Assembly (NCBI RefSeq): GCF_003813775.1
Contig: NZ_RPDH01000002.1
Coordinates: forward strand, 806,001 to 870,000
DNA: 64,000 bases
Reading direction: 5' to 3'
Source: Chitinophaga lutea
Lineage (GTDB): Bacteria; Bacteroidota; Bacteroidia; Chitinophagales; Chitinophagaceae
Shown: piece after piece, positions 16,936-26,880 of the stretch
Layout of the letters: each line of letters opens with the position of its first letter
Position numbering within the stretch: position 1 is the first letter of the stretch
Notes under the pieces: model-generated
Database searches by the model: none
Seen by the model: the letters and a program-made list of their open reading frames with translations, nothing else
What the model was told of the DNA's origin: nothing
Program-made: the position numbers and the translations under genes

Positions 16936-19365
16936 TCAATCTGCTTTCAGGCTCTTTACCGGGTTTACCAGCGCGGCCTGCAAAGCCTTATAACCCACGG
17001 TGACCCAGCCGATGACCACAGAAAACACGATGGCCAGCACAAACACCATCCACCCGATCTGTATGTGGAACCGGAACCCGTCGAGCCAGCGGTTCATGAA
17101 GAAGTACGCCAGCGGTGCGGCGATCACGAACGCCACCGCGATCAGGATGGTGAACTCTCGGGAAAAGAGCAACACGATGCTTTGCACGGAAGCGCCTAGC
17201 ACCTTGCGGATGCCCACTTCTTTTGTTTTCTGCAAAGCCATGAACGATACCAGGCCATACAGGCCGAGGCAGGAAATAAAGATGGCCAGCGCCGCGAATA
17301 TCCTGAACAGCTGGCTCGTCAGCGCTTCGGAAGTATAATAATTCTCGATGCGTTTATCCATGTAGGTGAGATCGTACATGTACGTGGGATATACTTCGGC
17401 GAACACCTTTTCCACCTGCGCCAGCGCGGATTTCATTTCAGCGGGCTTCATGCGCAGCGCGATGTGCTCATAGGAGCGCCGGCGGGTGGAAATCGTGAGC
17501 GGGGCCGTTTCGTCGCGGAGCGACTGGTTGCTGTAATCCCTGACCACCCCTACAATCCGGCCATGCTCCCCATTCTCGTACCGGATCTCGCGGCCGAGTG
17601 CGTCAGCCGGTGCGGCGAGCCCCAGTTTTTTTACCAGCGTTTCATTTACGACCAGTTCATACAGCGTATCCGTCTGCAGATGTTTGCGGCCCGCCACCAG
17701 CCCGATGCGGAAGGTATTGTAATACCCGGTATCGGCATACTGCCGGGTCACCACAAATGATTCGTTTTCCGGCCGGTTGTCGAAGGCGAAGTTGCTCGTC
17801 CACATCCCGCCGCTGGACGGGCCGTCGAGGCACAAGCTCGTGGCCTCCACCCCATGTATCGCGCCCAGCCTGGTTTTAAGATGGCCATACCGCAACGCCA
17901 GTGCGCTGTCGCTCGGCAGGTTGATCAGCACGGCGGATTCTTTTTCAAAGCCCATCGGTTTTTCGCGGAAAAATTTCATCTGCTGCAGCACCACCAATGT
18001 ACAGATCACGAGCAGCTGGGCGATCACGAACTGGAATACGACCAGGGCCCGCCGCAGCGAAATGCCGGCAGTGGAGCGGACCGTGATCCTGTTTTTGAGC
18101 GCGGCCAGCGGATTAAATCCCGAAACCACCACCGCGGGATAAAAACCCGCCAGGAAAGTGACGGCCAAACCGGTGAGCAGTAAGAAGAGCATTAAGGACG
18201 GATGGAAAAATACCAGCTCCCTGCCGGTCAGCCGCGCCAGCCAGGGGCAACAGAGCGCAGCGAGCAGCAAAGCAAGGCACAGGGATAAAAAGGTGACCAC
18301 CGCGGTTTCGTACATGAACTGCATCCGCAACTGACCACGGTTGCTGCCCAACACCTTGCGCACACCGATTTCACGGGCGCGGCCGGACGACTGGGCGGTC
18401 GATAAATTGATGAAATTGATGCAGGCCACCAGTATCAGAAAACAACCGATCAGGGCCATCGACCACAACACCCTTTTCTCCAGCCGTGACGTGAACACCA
18501 GGCCGAAATCATCGTTGAGGTGGATGTCCGCCAGCGGCTGCAACCCCAGCACAGACACATTGCTGGTTTTCCGCTCGTCTTCTTTATAGTAGCGTTTTAC
18601 AAAACCCTTTAACTGCCGCTCGAATGCCGCGGCGTCCTGGTTTTTACCGAGCGCTACAAGGCAGTTGAGCCCGCTGTTCACACCGTCCCATACCTCTCTC
18701 CCCCCGGGCTGGATGCCGACGGCATGGCGCAGCGTCATGTAAGAAGCAGCAATGCGTATGGGATAGTCGGTATTACCGGGTAAGTCGTCGAATACCCCGG
18801 TCACTTTCAGCGGAATGCGGAACGAAAAGAGCTCGATAGTTTTCCCCATGGCGTTCTCCGGGCTCCCGAAATAAGCGATCGCCGTACTTTTATCCAGCAC
18901 AACCTGGTTCGGCAAGGCGAGGTCGTTCGCGTTGCCCTGCAGCCAGCGGAAATCCAGGATCCTGAAAACTTCCGGCTCCGACCACATCATGCCACGGGTT
19001 TCCATAAACCGCTTTTCAGACCCATTGCCCTGCGGCACATAAATCTGGCCCTTGCCGGTCGGCAACATCACACCGGCTGCCTCCAGTTGCGGATAGTCGC
19101 GGCGCAGCGCGTCCGGAAACGCAGGCGGCACGGCCGCCTTCCGCTCCTCCACCTGCCCGTTGCCGCGGGTGAGATAAGTAGTCGTAACCCGGTAAATACG
19201 GTCTTTCTTCGTATGATAGTCGTCGTAACTCAATTCATGCCGGATCACCACAAAAATCAGCAGGCCGGCGGCGATACCGATGGCCAGCCCCAGCATGTTG
19301 AGGAAGGTAAAAGACTTTTTCCTCCAGAGGGAACGGAAGGCGATTTTGAGATGGTTGTAGAACAT
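16936..19365 (-). CDS. MacB/FtsX-type ABC transporter permease
   Basis: 809 aa, same double architecture as the gene at 6700: N-terminal helix (FTFLNMLGLAIGIAAGLLIF), MacB_PCD-like periplasmic domain, FtsX block with RAREIGVRKVLGSNRG, second periplasmic domain, C-terminal FtsX block with KTKEVGIRKVLGASVQSIV. It is a paralogue by layout, and again has no ATPase neighbour. The likely role is mechanical transmission driving periplasmic export, in the inner membrane. Its end lies a few bases beyond the operon terminator at 16900, so it converges on the polyol operon. A consensus -7 box is found at 19407-19414. Confidence 0.88.
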   Translation of the reverse strand: MFYNHLKIAFRSLWRKKSFTFLNMLGLAIGIAAGLLIFVVIRHELSYDDYHTKKDRIYRVTTTYLTRGNGQVEERKAAVPPAFPDALRRDYPQLEAAGVMLPTGKGQIYVPQGNGSEKRFMETRGMMWSEPEVFRILDFRWLQGNANDLALPNQVVLDKSTAIAYFGSPENAMGKTIELFSFRIPLKVTGVFDDLPGNTDYPIRIAASYMTLRHAVGIQPGGREVWDGVNSGLNCLVALGKNQDAAAFERQLKGFVKRYYKEDERKTSNVSVLGLQPLADIHLNDDFGLVFTSRLEKRVLWSMALIGCFLILVACINFINLSTAQSSGRAREIGVRKVLGSNRGQLRMQFMYETAVVTFLSLCLALLLAALCCPWLARLTGRELVFFHPSLMLFLLLTGLAVTFLAGFYPAVVVSGFNPLAALKNRITVRSTAGISLRRALVVFQFVIAQLLVICTLVVLQQMKFFREKPMGFEKESAVLINLPSDSALALRYGHLKTRLGAIHGVEATSLCLDGPSSGGMWTSNFAFDNRPENESFVVTRQYADTGYYNTFRIGLVAGRKHLQTDTLYELVVNETLVKKLGLAAPADALGREIRYENGEHGRIVGVVRDYSNQSLRDETAPLTISTRRRSYEHIALRMKPAEMKSALAQVEKVFAEVYPTYMYDLTYMDKRIENYYTSEALTSQLFRIFAALAIFISCLGLYGLVSFMALQKTKEVGIRKVLGASVQSIVLLFSREFTILIAVAFVIAAPLAYFFMNRWLDGFRFHIQIGWMVFVLAIVFSVVIGWVTVGYKALQAALVNPVKSLKAD

Positions 19366-19406
19366 TTGGCGGATTTTAATGCAACGGCATACCGCAAAAA
19401 ACAGGT

Positions 19407-19414
19407 CAAAAATA
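19407..19414 (-). promoter_or_regulatory. -7 promoter box of the second FtsX-type permease
   Basis: Minus strand TATTTTTG, an exact TAnnTTTG match, 41 bp before the start codon. The nearest TTG upstream gives a 15-bp spacer, shorter than usual. Confidence 0.4.
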
Positions 19415-19566
19415 CAAGTGATTAATTTTCAATAAAATAACCGATCCGGGAAGACACCTGTTTGTCCGTTTACAACCAGCCTATGTCCGCTTTTGAACAA
19501 GACAAACTTTTTGCGGCACGGCAGCCGTTCTGAAAAAAAGCCCCTATATTCGGAAAAAATCACTCC

Positions 19567-19929
19567 ATGACACCTGTCATCATGATCTTCGTCGGCCTCA
19601 TCGCCCTGCTGCATTGTTACATCTTATGGCTGGAAATGTTTGCCTGGACCACCCGTGCGCCGAAGGTCTTCACGCAGATTCCGAAGGAATTATTCGGGCC
19701 CACCAAAGTACTGGCGGGCAACCAGGGGCTGTACAACGGTTTCCTCGCCGCGGGCCTCATCTGGAGTTTATTCATCCGTCAACCGGAATGGGCGGGGAAT
19801 GTGGCGATTTTTTTCCTGGCATGCGTAGCGATTGCGGGTATCTATGGCGCGGCCACCGCCAGCCGGAGAATATTTTTCGTACAGGCGCTGCCCGCACTGC
19901 TGACGTTGGCGTTAATCGCGTTGTTGTAA
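19567..19929 (+). CDS. DUF1304 family membrane protein
   Basis: 120 aa, four predicted membrane helices. The signature IALLHCYILWLEMFAWTT followed by FGPTKVLAGNQGLYNGFLAAGLIW is characteristic of DUF1304, a family of small inner-membrane proteins of unknown function. Length is normal for the family. It is convergent with the DUF5690 gene, and the two reading frames overlap by 18 bp at their 3' ends. Confidence 0.88.
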   Translation: MTPVIMIFVGLIALLHCYILWLEMFAWTTRAPKVFTQIPKELFGPTKVLAGNQGLYNGFLAAGLIWSLFIRQPEWAGNVAIFFLACVAIAGIYGAATASRRIFFVQALPALLTLALIALL

Positions 19930-21177
19930 TTTCTTCCGCCTGAAATATACCATCGCCGCCACCGTTCCTACAATGCCCACCACCCCGGCGATCATCACCA
20001 GCTGCATATAAAACGCCAGCCAGTTCACTTTCTCCGCCATCAGCCCCGCTCCCACCATCACGGCAATGCTGCCGAGATAGCCATAGGCGTCCGCGATGTA
20101 AATCAGGAAACCGGCGTTGCCGGAAAAACGGAAAGCGGCAATGAAGCGGTCGAACAGGATGCTGTTGAACGGGATGTACACCATGTACAGCCCCAGCCCT
20201 ACCAGCAGCATCCAGTTGTACATCGGCAGCTGGTGCTGGCGGAACAGCAACGTGGTCAGCAGGGCCATGCAGAAACCGGCCAGCATCATCCAGTGCGCCA
20301 GCATGAAGGCTTTAAAATTATCCCGCAGCCAGATCATCACGGCAATCAGCACGAGTATGATCAGCGAGATGGAAGTTTCCGTTTTGGCGAATACGCCGGG
20401 CATGAAGGTTTCCCCGGACGCGCGCCACATGTCGGCCATAAAACTGTCGCGTACCTCGCGTAAAACCGTCACCAGGATATAAATCACCGTGAGCATCACG
20501 ATACCCGGGAGAAAGCCCCGCAGCAGGGCTTTCCGGTCTTCTTCCGACATCGGCTGCCGTTCCATCCGCTGCAGCCTGTCTTCCGCATCCGGCGGCGGGA
20601 TCTTTTCCAGCAGCAGCACGAACAAAATCAGCGCGGGGGCGAAAATGGCGCCCACGGTGAAGGGCATCCAGTATTCGCTCACCTGCCAGGCGTTCATCAC
20701 CCATTGCGCCGTTGTTTTGGCGAGCCCGGACGCGAAAATGAAACTCACGGCCAGCGCGGCGCTGATGAGATCGGTGGTGCGCCGCCCTTCCACGTAAGAA
20801 AACACGATGCCCCAGATCAGCCCCAGCGGAAAACCGTTGAGCAGCAGGCACCAGAAATTATACGGCGGCGGCAGCAGGGCAAACAGCAGCCAGGCCATCC
20901 AGGCGATGCCCACCAGCATAAAGATCAGCCAGTGACGGCGCACGCGCGGCAAAGCGGCGATGAAGCGGATGCCGTAGAATTTGCTCGCCATGTAACCGAG
21001 TATCTGGGTCACCACCAGCACTACTTTATAATCGGCTCCCAGCAGCGTATGGCCGCTGAAAGGCGCCACGTTAAAAGCCTTGCGGTAAGCGAATATCGCG
21101 GTGTATGCCGAAAAGCCGGTGATGGCGGCCAGTATGGCCACCCATATTTCGCGCCTGGTAAAACGGACTGCTGCCAT
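19912..21177 (-). CDS. DUF5690-type multi-pass membrane protein
   Basis: 421 aa, about twelve predicted membrane helices with a central basic/acidic cytoplasmic loop near residues 200-225. It has a transporter-like, MFS-reminiscent shape. The N-terminal ITGFSAYTAIFAYRKAFNVA segment and the REVRDSFMADMW stretch fit the Bacteroidota family DUF5690, which I recall as function-unknown. No partner gene is adjacent. Family assignment is from memory of the motif, so moderate confidence; that it is a real membrane protein is clear. Confidence 0.75.
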   Translation of the reverse strand: MAAVRFTRREIWVAILAAITGFSAYTAIFAYRKAFNVAPFSGHTLLGADYKVVLVVTQILGYMASKFYGIRFIAALPRVRRHWLIFMLVGIAWMAWLLFALLPPPYNFWCLLLNGFPLGLIWGIVFSYVEGRRTTDLISAALAVSFIFASGLAKTTAQWVMNAWQVSEYWMPFTVGAIFAPALILFVLLLEKIPPPDAEDRLQRMERQPMSEEDRKALLRGFLPGIVMLTVIYILVTVLREVRDSFMADMWRASGETFMPGVFAKTETSISLIILVLIAVMIWLRDNFKAFMLAHWMMLAGFCMALLTTLLFRQHQLPMYNWMLLVGLGLYMVYIPFNSILFDRFIAAFRFSGNAGFLIYIADAYGYLGSIAVMVGAGLMAEKVNWLAFYMQLVMIAGVVGIVGTVAAMVYFRRKKLQQRD

Positions 21178-21218
21178 ATGTTACGGAAGATACATTGTTA
21201 ATCCGGTAATAAAAACAA

Positions 21219-21242
21219 GGCCGCCTGCTTTCACAGGCGGCC
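21219..21242 (-). terminator. Intrinsic terminator of the GHL10 gene
   Basis: Nine-bp perfect stem GGCCGCCTG / CAGGCGGCC with a six-base loop. On the minus strand it is followed by TTGTTTTT, so it ends transcription of the gene at 21273-23609. Confidence 0.8.
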
Positions 21243-21272
21243 CGTTCTATGTGTGAGCGGATGAATGAATGA

Positions 21273-23609
21273 TCAGTGTTTTATTTTGATCACCCTGAGT
21301 ATCTGACGTTTGGTGCCCTGGATGATCTCGATGTAATAGATGCCGCCCTCATACCCGTTGCCGATATACAGGGTGCTGTTCGGCGTAATGCCGCTGCGGC
21401 TTTCCACCAGCTGGCCGTTGCTGCCGTACACGTTGATGCTGATCGGCAGCGCGTCGGTACTTCTCATCAGCAGGGCGAACTGTGTGAACGTCGGGTTGGG
21501 CAGCGCGGTGACGGTGAGGCCGTCGCTGTGCGTCCATGGTTTGCTGCCCGGAACCAGTACGTTGGTGCTGGCCGTGCTCACATGCCCGGCACTGTCTGTG
21601 CCGGTCACCGTGATCGTGTAGACGCGGCCGTTACCCAGCGGCAAACGCTGCGCTCTCAGTTTCACCGTATGGCCATCCACCACCTCCCAATCAGGCGCGC
21701 CGTATACCGGTTCGTTGCTGGTAACGGTGATCACGCTCGTAACGGGGCTGCAATCGCTCACCGTGTAGTTCACGGTTACAGGCACCATCTTGTTGTTCGG
21801 GATGGCGATGAGCGACGGGCTGGTGCCCAGGCCGGCGATCTGCGGCGGCACGGTATCGCGCAGGTGAACGGCGAAGGTGCAGGTGTCTGACCGGCCACCC
21901 AGGTTGGTGGCGATGAGGCGCACCAGGTCGTTATGCGCTACCAGGGCCCCCGGCGCCGGCAGCTGGGTAATCGTGATGCCCGTGGTGTCGTTCACCAGGG
22001 CGAGCTGGCGGTAGTCCGGCAGGCTGGCGGTGCAATCCGCGTTCCCGTTCAGCTCCTGGGCACCCGGACAAATAATATCCGGGGCCAGGTTGGCGCTCAG
22101 GTTGGTGAGGCCGCTTTCGTTGTGGTAACGGTCGAGGGCCGTTACAGCATAGTAATAGGTCGTATTGGCAACGATGTTTTTATCGGTGAAGGAGGTTTCG
22201 CTGCCGGTGGTGATGGCGAGGATGTTATCCGCGGTGGTGGTGTCGATGTAGGGTGAGGTGGAGCGGTAAATCACGAACTGGCGGGCGCGGTTCATTTCAT
22301 CGGTACCGGCCGTGTTCGTCCAGCTCAGGAGTACGGAATCCGTTCCCTGAGCGGCATTCAGCGACACGGGGGCTGAAGGCGCCACGTTGTCGCGCCAGGG
22401 CATGGCGGGCTGCAGCGCCGGTTTGTTATAAAACACGAGGCGCAGCGAATCGCGGAAGCGGTTCTTGTTGTTGCGCAGGCTGGTGGTGTTGTAAATCGAC
22501 TGCCCGTAGATGTTCGGGTACAGGCTGTCGCGGTTCATCCTTACCTGCCGCGGTATCTGGGTGGAATCTTTTTTCCAGTTGTCGTTCGCATCGTCGAACA
22601 CCTTGTAACCGGCCATGCCGATGTAGATGTGCCTTCCGGCGGCCTGGTTGTTCCACCAGGGTACGATGGCCGCATAGTTGGCGCCGGGCTGGCCTATCCA
22701 CCAGTACACCTGCGGCATGATGTAATCCACCCAGCCTTCCTGCAGCCAGCGGCGCGTGTCGGCAAACAGCACGCTGTAGTGCTGAAGGCCGGTAGTGGGC
22801 GTGCCGATGTTGGGGTCGGTGCTGTTGCGGTAAATGCCGGAAGGCGATACCCCGAACTTCACCCAGGGTTTGATGGTGCGCACACTGTCGTACACCCGCT
22901 GAATGAGCAGGTTGACATTATCCCTCCGCCAGTCGGCCTTCACCGTAAACCCGCGGGGATAAGCGGCAAAGGTGGCATCGTCGTTATACGGCGTGGTGCC
23001 GGCCGGTGCCGAGGGCGGGTAAAAATAATCGTCGAAGTGAATGCCGTCCACATCATACCGTTTCACGATGTCTTCCACCACGCTCATGATATGGTCGCGC
23101 ACCTGCGGCAGTCCCGGGTCGAGCACCTGCAGGGTGCCCTGGGTCAGCAGCCATTCAGGGTGCTGTTTGGCGACGTGGCTGGCGGCGAAGTTGGGCAGGT
23201 TATTGGTGTTGCCCACAGCGCGGTAAGGGTTCAGCCAGGCATGGAACTCCATGCCCCGTTTATGGCATTCCTCGATGGCAAAAGCCATCGGGTCCCAGGG
23301 CGTGGAAGGCGGAACGCCCTGCGTGCCGGTAAGGTCGTTGCTCCAGGGCTCGATGCTGCTGGGGTACAGGGCGTCGCACTGGCTGCGCATCTGTACATAC
23401 AACACATTGATGCCGGTTGCTTTATGGTGATCGGCCAGGGCGATGAAGGCCGCCCTTTGCTGCGCCGGCGTCTGCGTTTTGTTCGGCCAGTCGATGCCGA
23501 AGTAGGAAGCGACCCACGCGCCGCGCAATTCCCTTTTGGGGGCTTTCTGGGCGTTGGAAACAATCGGTATAAGGCTGCAGAGCAGCAGGATACGTAGAAG
23601 TTTAGGCAT
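21273..23609 (-). CDS. T9SS-exported GHL10-family glycoside hydrolase-like protein
   Basis: 778 aa. Signal peptide (1-20), then a GHL10 (DUF187-type) TIM-barrel from about 25 to 380: LRGAWVASYFGIDWP at the first strand, NVLYVQMRSQCDALYPS, FHAWLNPYRA, and the acidic DGIHFDDYFYPP motif. About 395-495 is a fibronectin type III domain (SAPVSLNAAQ to TYYYAVTALD), then a beta-sandwich region, and the last roughly 80 residues are a T9SS type A sorting domain (ALPNPTFTQFALL to IYYIEIIQGTKRQILRVIK). It should be surface-attached or secreted through the outer membrane by T9SS. GHL10 proteins are thought to cut polysaccharide or peptidoglycan-related glycans; substrate unproven. Confidence 0.87.
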   Translation of the reverse strand: MPKLLRILLLCSLIPIVSNAQKAPKRELRGAWVASYFGIDWPNKTQTPAQQRAAFIALADHHKATGINVLYVQMRSQCDALYPSSIEPWSNDLTGTQGVPPSTPWDPMAFAIEECHKRGMEFHAWLNPYRAVGNTNNLPNFAASHVAKQHPEWLLTQGTLQVLDPGLPQVRDHIMSVVEDIVKRYDVDGIHFDDYFYPPSAPAGTTPYNDDATFAAYPRGFTVKADWRRDNVNLLIQRVYDSVRTIKPWVKFGVSPSGIYRNSTDPNIGTPTTGLQHYSVLFADTRRWLQEGWVDYIMPQVYWWIGQPGANYAAIVPWWNNQAAGRHIYIGMAGYKVFDDANDNWKKDSTQIPRQVRMNRDSLYPNIYGQSIYNTTSLRNNKNRFRDSLRLVFYNKPALQPAMPWRDNVAPSAPVSLNAAQGTDSVLLSWTNTAGTDEMNRARQFVIYRSTSPYIDTTTADNILAITTGSETSFTDKNIVANTTYYYAVTALDRYHNESGLTNLSANLAPDIICPGAQELNGNADCTASLPDYRQLALVNDTTGITITQLPAPGALVAHNDLVRLIATNLGGRSDTCTFAVHLRDTVPPQIAGLGTSPSLIAIPNNKMVPVTVNYTVSDCSPVTSVITVTSNEPVYGAPDWEVVDGHTVKLRAQRLPLGNGRVYTITVTGTDSAGHVSTASTNVLVPGSKPWTHSDGLTVTALPNPTFTQFALLMRSTDALPISINVYGSNGQLVESRSGITPNSTLYIGNGYEGGIYYIEIIQGTKRQILRVIKIKH

Positions 23610-23702
23610 TTTCCGGGGATTTTGGTTGATAATGGTTTTGTATATAATAAGAGCAACTGCCCCCCTTCAACCGTTATTCCCCCGGAAAAAATTTCCTGCC
23701 CT

Positions 23703-26042
23703 TTACCCGGCCGGTTTAAATGCCCCCTCGCGGGCGACCTTCAGCAGGATGTCCAGCATCTCCCGCGGCATGAAGGGTTTGTTCAGTACGTCATGAATGT
23801 TCATTTTAGCCAGCCGCACCCGCACATCGCTCATGATGTCGGCCGTAAAAATAATGATATGGGTATCGGGGTACTGCGCCATGATCGTTTCGGCCAGCGT
23901 ATACCCGTCTATTTCGGGCATATGAAGGTCGAGCAGCGCAACATCGTAATGGTTTTGCCGGAGCAGCGCCATGGCCTCATGGGCGTTCTGCGCACAGTCC
24001 GGCTGAATACCGAAATATTCCAGCTGCCCCTTCGCCACCACCACGTTGATGTAGTTATCTTCCACGAAGAGCATCTTCAGGCCGGCGAATTTTTTTTCAT
24101 ATCCGGCCAGGGTTGCATCCTTGCCCGGCACAGGCAGTCTTTTCTGTACCGGCAGGTTGAAGGTGATGTCGAAATAAAACTCCGAGCCTTCACCCGGTGT
24201 ACTTTTCAGGAAAATCTCACTGTTGTGCAGCCCCACCAGCCGTTTGGTAATGGCCAGGCCGAGGCCGGTGCCGGAATGTTTCCGCGTGGAGGCCGGCTGC
24301 ACCTGCCTGAAACTCTCGAACACCGTTTCGTGCAGCTCGCGGGGGATGCCGATGCCGGTATCTTTGACCGAAAAATGGATCACGGCCGTTTCCTTCCCGG
24401 CCGATACCGGCCGCAGGGAAATGACCACCTCTCCTTCGTTGGTATAGGTGATGGCATTGCTCACGAGGTTGTTCAACACCTGGCTCAGCCGCAACGCGTC
24501 GCCCAGCACGATCAGGGGTACGCCGGGGTCTATCTCGCTCACGAGGCGGATGTTCCTCGCCGCGGCCACCGGCCTGAACTGGTTGACGATGTCGCGCACC
24601 AGCTCTGATAAAAACACGGTGGTGGTTTCCAGTTTCATGTTGCCGCTTTCGGCCTTGTGCAGGTCGAGAATGTCGTTGATCAGCTCAAGGAGGTGATTGG
24701 CGGAAAAGGCGAGGTTGCGGATATATTCTTCCTGCTGCGGCGTATGATCGAGCTGGAGCAATGAAGTTGTGCCGATGATGCCGTTGAGCGGCGTTCTGAT
24801 CTCGTGGCTCATCACCGACAGGAATTCGGATTTCGCGTGCGACGCTTCCTCCGCCTTTTCCTTCGCCCGGATCAACGTGAGCTCGTTTTCTTTTTTCTCC
24901 GTAATGTCCATGATGGCGCCCCTCAGCACCACGTCGCCATTTTCCTTCTCGAACGGCACACCGATCACCTGTACCCACTTTCGTTCGTTGAGCACGTTGG
25001 TGGTGAACAGCTCCACCACGAACTCGGTTTTTTCGCGGGCCGATTCTTCGAGTATGGAAGCCACCCGCAACTGGTCGGCATCGCTGAGCATCAGCATGCT
25101 CAGGTCGAAGGTGGGCGTCTGGTCTTCCGGGACGCCGAAAATGGCATATGTCTGTTTGGTCCAGAATACTTCACCGGTATTGGGATTAAATTCCCAGCCG
25201 CCGGTCTTATTGAGCTCCTGGCTGATATCAAGCAATTGTTTGTTGAGGGTGAATGCTTCTTCCGTTTCCTTCAGCATCAGTTCATATTCCTTCCGGTCGG
25301 TAATATCCATCACCGCGCCGCGGAGCTTCACCACTTTATCGTCTTTCACCACGGGCACACCGATCACGCGGAGCCATTTTCCCTGCACGTGCCGTATTTC
25401 ACAATCGTAAGGCTCCGCCCGGCTGATGGCTCTTTCCGCGCAGCCAGCCAGGATGGCGGCATAGGCGGGCTCGCAAAAGGTAACCAAATGATCGTAGGTG
25501 GGCGTGAAGCCGGATGGGGTTTCGTTGACCATGATCAGGTACGTCTGCGGCGTCCAGTATACTTCCCCGGTCACCACGTTGTATTCCCAACCGCCGGTTT
25601 TACTGATGCCCTGGCTTTCGTCGAGCAGGTGGTTCAGGCGCTCGAGGCTAAGCGCCAATGCCTGCAGCTGCATCGTGTTCTGCCGTTCTTCCGTAATGTC
25701 CTGTATATACCCGATGACATGCTCCGGTTGCCCGGCGTCGTCCATCGTCACGCGTGCTTTCACCAGCATGTAACGGATCCCTATCTTCGGATGTTTGATC
25801 CGGAAACGTTGATCCGGCACGATGAAAGGAGGCCGGAGGCATTTTTCCATGACGTCCTTCACGGCGGCCTGATCTTCTTCCACCAGCATGTTGAACCAGC
25901 CCCAGCCTATGGAGTCGTCATAACTGTTGCCCGACATCCGTTCCCATTCTTTGTTGACATAAAGACAATTGCCGTCCAAATTGCCCAGAAAAGCTCCCAT
26001 CGGAGCCTGATCAAGCACTTCCCTGACATGCTGCTCATTCAT
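23703..26042 (-). CDS. Soluble PAS-containing hybrid histidine kinase
   Basis: 779 aa with no membrane segment. Three PAS/PAC units (about 5-120, 140-252, 265-385; the second and third are similar, each beginning GGWE(Y/F)N and ending RGA(V/I)MDIT) feed a HisKA helix pair with phospho-accepting His413 in MSHEIRTPLN, an HATPase_c domain with DTGIGI (561-566) and GTGLGL (591-596), and a C-terminal receiver domain with phospho-acceptor Asp705 in LLDLHMPE and Lys755. It probably senses a cytoplasmic signal. No cognate regulator or phosphotransfer protein is adjacent. The single-domain response regulator at 47511 is far away and not evidently linked. Confidence 0.9.
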   Translation of the reverse strand: MNEQHVREVLDQAPMGAFLGNLDGNCLYVNKEWERMSGNSYDDSIGWGWFNMLVEEDQAAVKDVMEKCLRPPFIVPDQRFRIKHPKIGIRYMLVKARVTMDDAGQPEHVIGYIQDITEERQNTMQLQALALSLERLNHLLDESQGISKTGGWEYNVVTGEVYWTPQTYLIMVNETPSGFTPTYDHLVTFCEPAYAAILAGCAERAISRAEPYDCEIRHVQGKWLRVIGVPVVKDDKVVKLRGAVMDITDRKEYELMLKETEEAFTLNKQLLDISQELNKTGGWEFNPNTGEVFWTKQTYAIFGVPEDQTPTFDLSMLMLSDADQLRVASILEESAREKTEFVVELFTTNVLNERKWVQVIGVPFEKENGDVVLRGAIMDITEKKENELTLIRAKEKAEEASHAKSEFLSVMSHEIRTPLNGIIGTTSLLQLDHTPQQEEYIRNLAFSANHLLELINDILDLHKAESGNMKLETTTVFLSELVRDIVNQFRPVAAARNIRLVSEIDPGVPLIVLGDALRLSQVLNNLVSNAITYTNEGEVVISLRPVSAGKETAVIHFSVKDTGIGIPRELHETVFESFRQVQPASTRKHSGTGLGLAITKRLVGLHNSEIFLKSTPGEGSEFYFDITFNLPVQKRLPVPGKDATLAGYEKKFAGLKMLFVEDNYINVVVAKGQLEYFGIQPDCAQNAHEAMALLRQNHYDVALLDLHMPEIDGYTLAETIMAQYPDTHIIIFTADIMSDVRVRLAKMNIHDVLNKPFMPREMLDILLKVAREGAFKPAG

Positions 26043-26281
26043 ACAGTTGTACGTTTCGTTACTGGAATGTTAATTTAATGCTATTACCTCCCCGGGCGTG
26101 TTCTTTACAAAACAGGCCCCGTCATGCTTACGGGATAAACAGGTGATACTGCTCGTTCATAAAATTCGGTTAACAGGGTTCGTTTCAAACCGATAGTAGC
26201 GAAGATGATGCGGAAAAGCTAGAATTTTTTTTTGTATTGGCCAAAACGATGACATATCATTAACCATTCAAAAATAAAAAA

Positions 26282-26299
26282 GGCCCCGTTTCCGGAGCC
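26282..26299 (-). terminator. Probable terminator of the DUF417 gene
   Basis: Stem GGCCCCG / CGGAGCC with one mismatch and loop TTTC, followed on the minus strand by a TTTTTATTTT run. Lies just downstream of the gene ending at 26322. Confidence 0.6.
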
Positions 26300-26321
26300 C
26301 TTTCGGTACGTGGTGATGCGA

Positions 26322-26876
26322 CTATTTTTTTTGCAGGTATTGCCTCGCCGAATCCGCGGCCACCACCACGGCGCCGCCCATCATCACCAGGTCTTTCAGC
26401 ACCATTCGCCCCGGCCCGGAGAGGTACGGAAAACCATGCTGCGCATCGCCGAGGGCCGGCACCCATGTTTCGGGCGTGGTGACCAGGAACGACAAAGTGC
26501 CGATAGCCATGATAAACGTCAGCACCCCGCCAGCCACGCCCAGCAAGGGATTCACGCCATTGAGCAGCAGCAGGAGGCCCATGCCCGTCAGCAGGGCGCC
26601 CAGGCCGTACGCGTACCCGTAGGTATTGTTCGTTTTGTGCCAGGCACGGTTTTCTGGCACCAGCTCGCCTTCTTTGTTCCTGTGTTGTTTGTATTCGTCC
26701 GGGTGATGGTAAAAGAAGCGCATGAACGGACTGTTGGATACAAAATGCGCGATGCCTTCCGCTTCATAAGGCGCCGCCTTCAGCGCGCCTATCCAGATGA
26801 GGATAACGGCAATCGCCATACGGAGAAATTTTACGCCGGCTTTGTCCAGCCGGCTGATGGCCTGTAACATTTTCAT
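26322..26876 (-). CDS. DUF417 (YkgB/RclC-like) inner-membrane protein
   Basis: 184 aa, four predicted membrane helices. FLRMAIAVILIWIGALKAAPYEAEGI followed by HFVSNSPFM and the C-terminal FPYLSGPGRMVLKDLVMMGG segment are typical of DUF417, the family of E. coli RclC, a membrane protein of the reactive-chlorine response. In E. coli the rcl genes are controlled by an AraC-type regulator; here an AraC-type gene also lies immediately upstream on the same strand, 69 bp away. The gene has its own consensus -7 box 4 nt before the ATG, so it can be transcribed separately. A role in oxidant or hypohalous acid resistance is an inference from the family. Confidence 0.82.
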   Translation of the reverse strand: MKMLQAISRLDKAGVKFLRMAIAVILIWIGALKAAPYEAEGIAHFVSNSPFMRFFYHHPDEYKQHRNKEGELVPENRAWHKTNNTYGYAYGLGALLTGMGLLLLLNGVNPLLGVAGGVLTFIMAIGTLSFLVTTPETWVPALGDAQHGFPYLSGPGRMVLKDLVMMGGAVVVAADSARQYLQKK

Positions 26877-26880
26877 GGAA

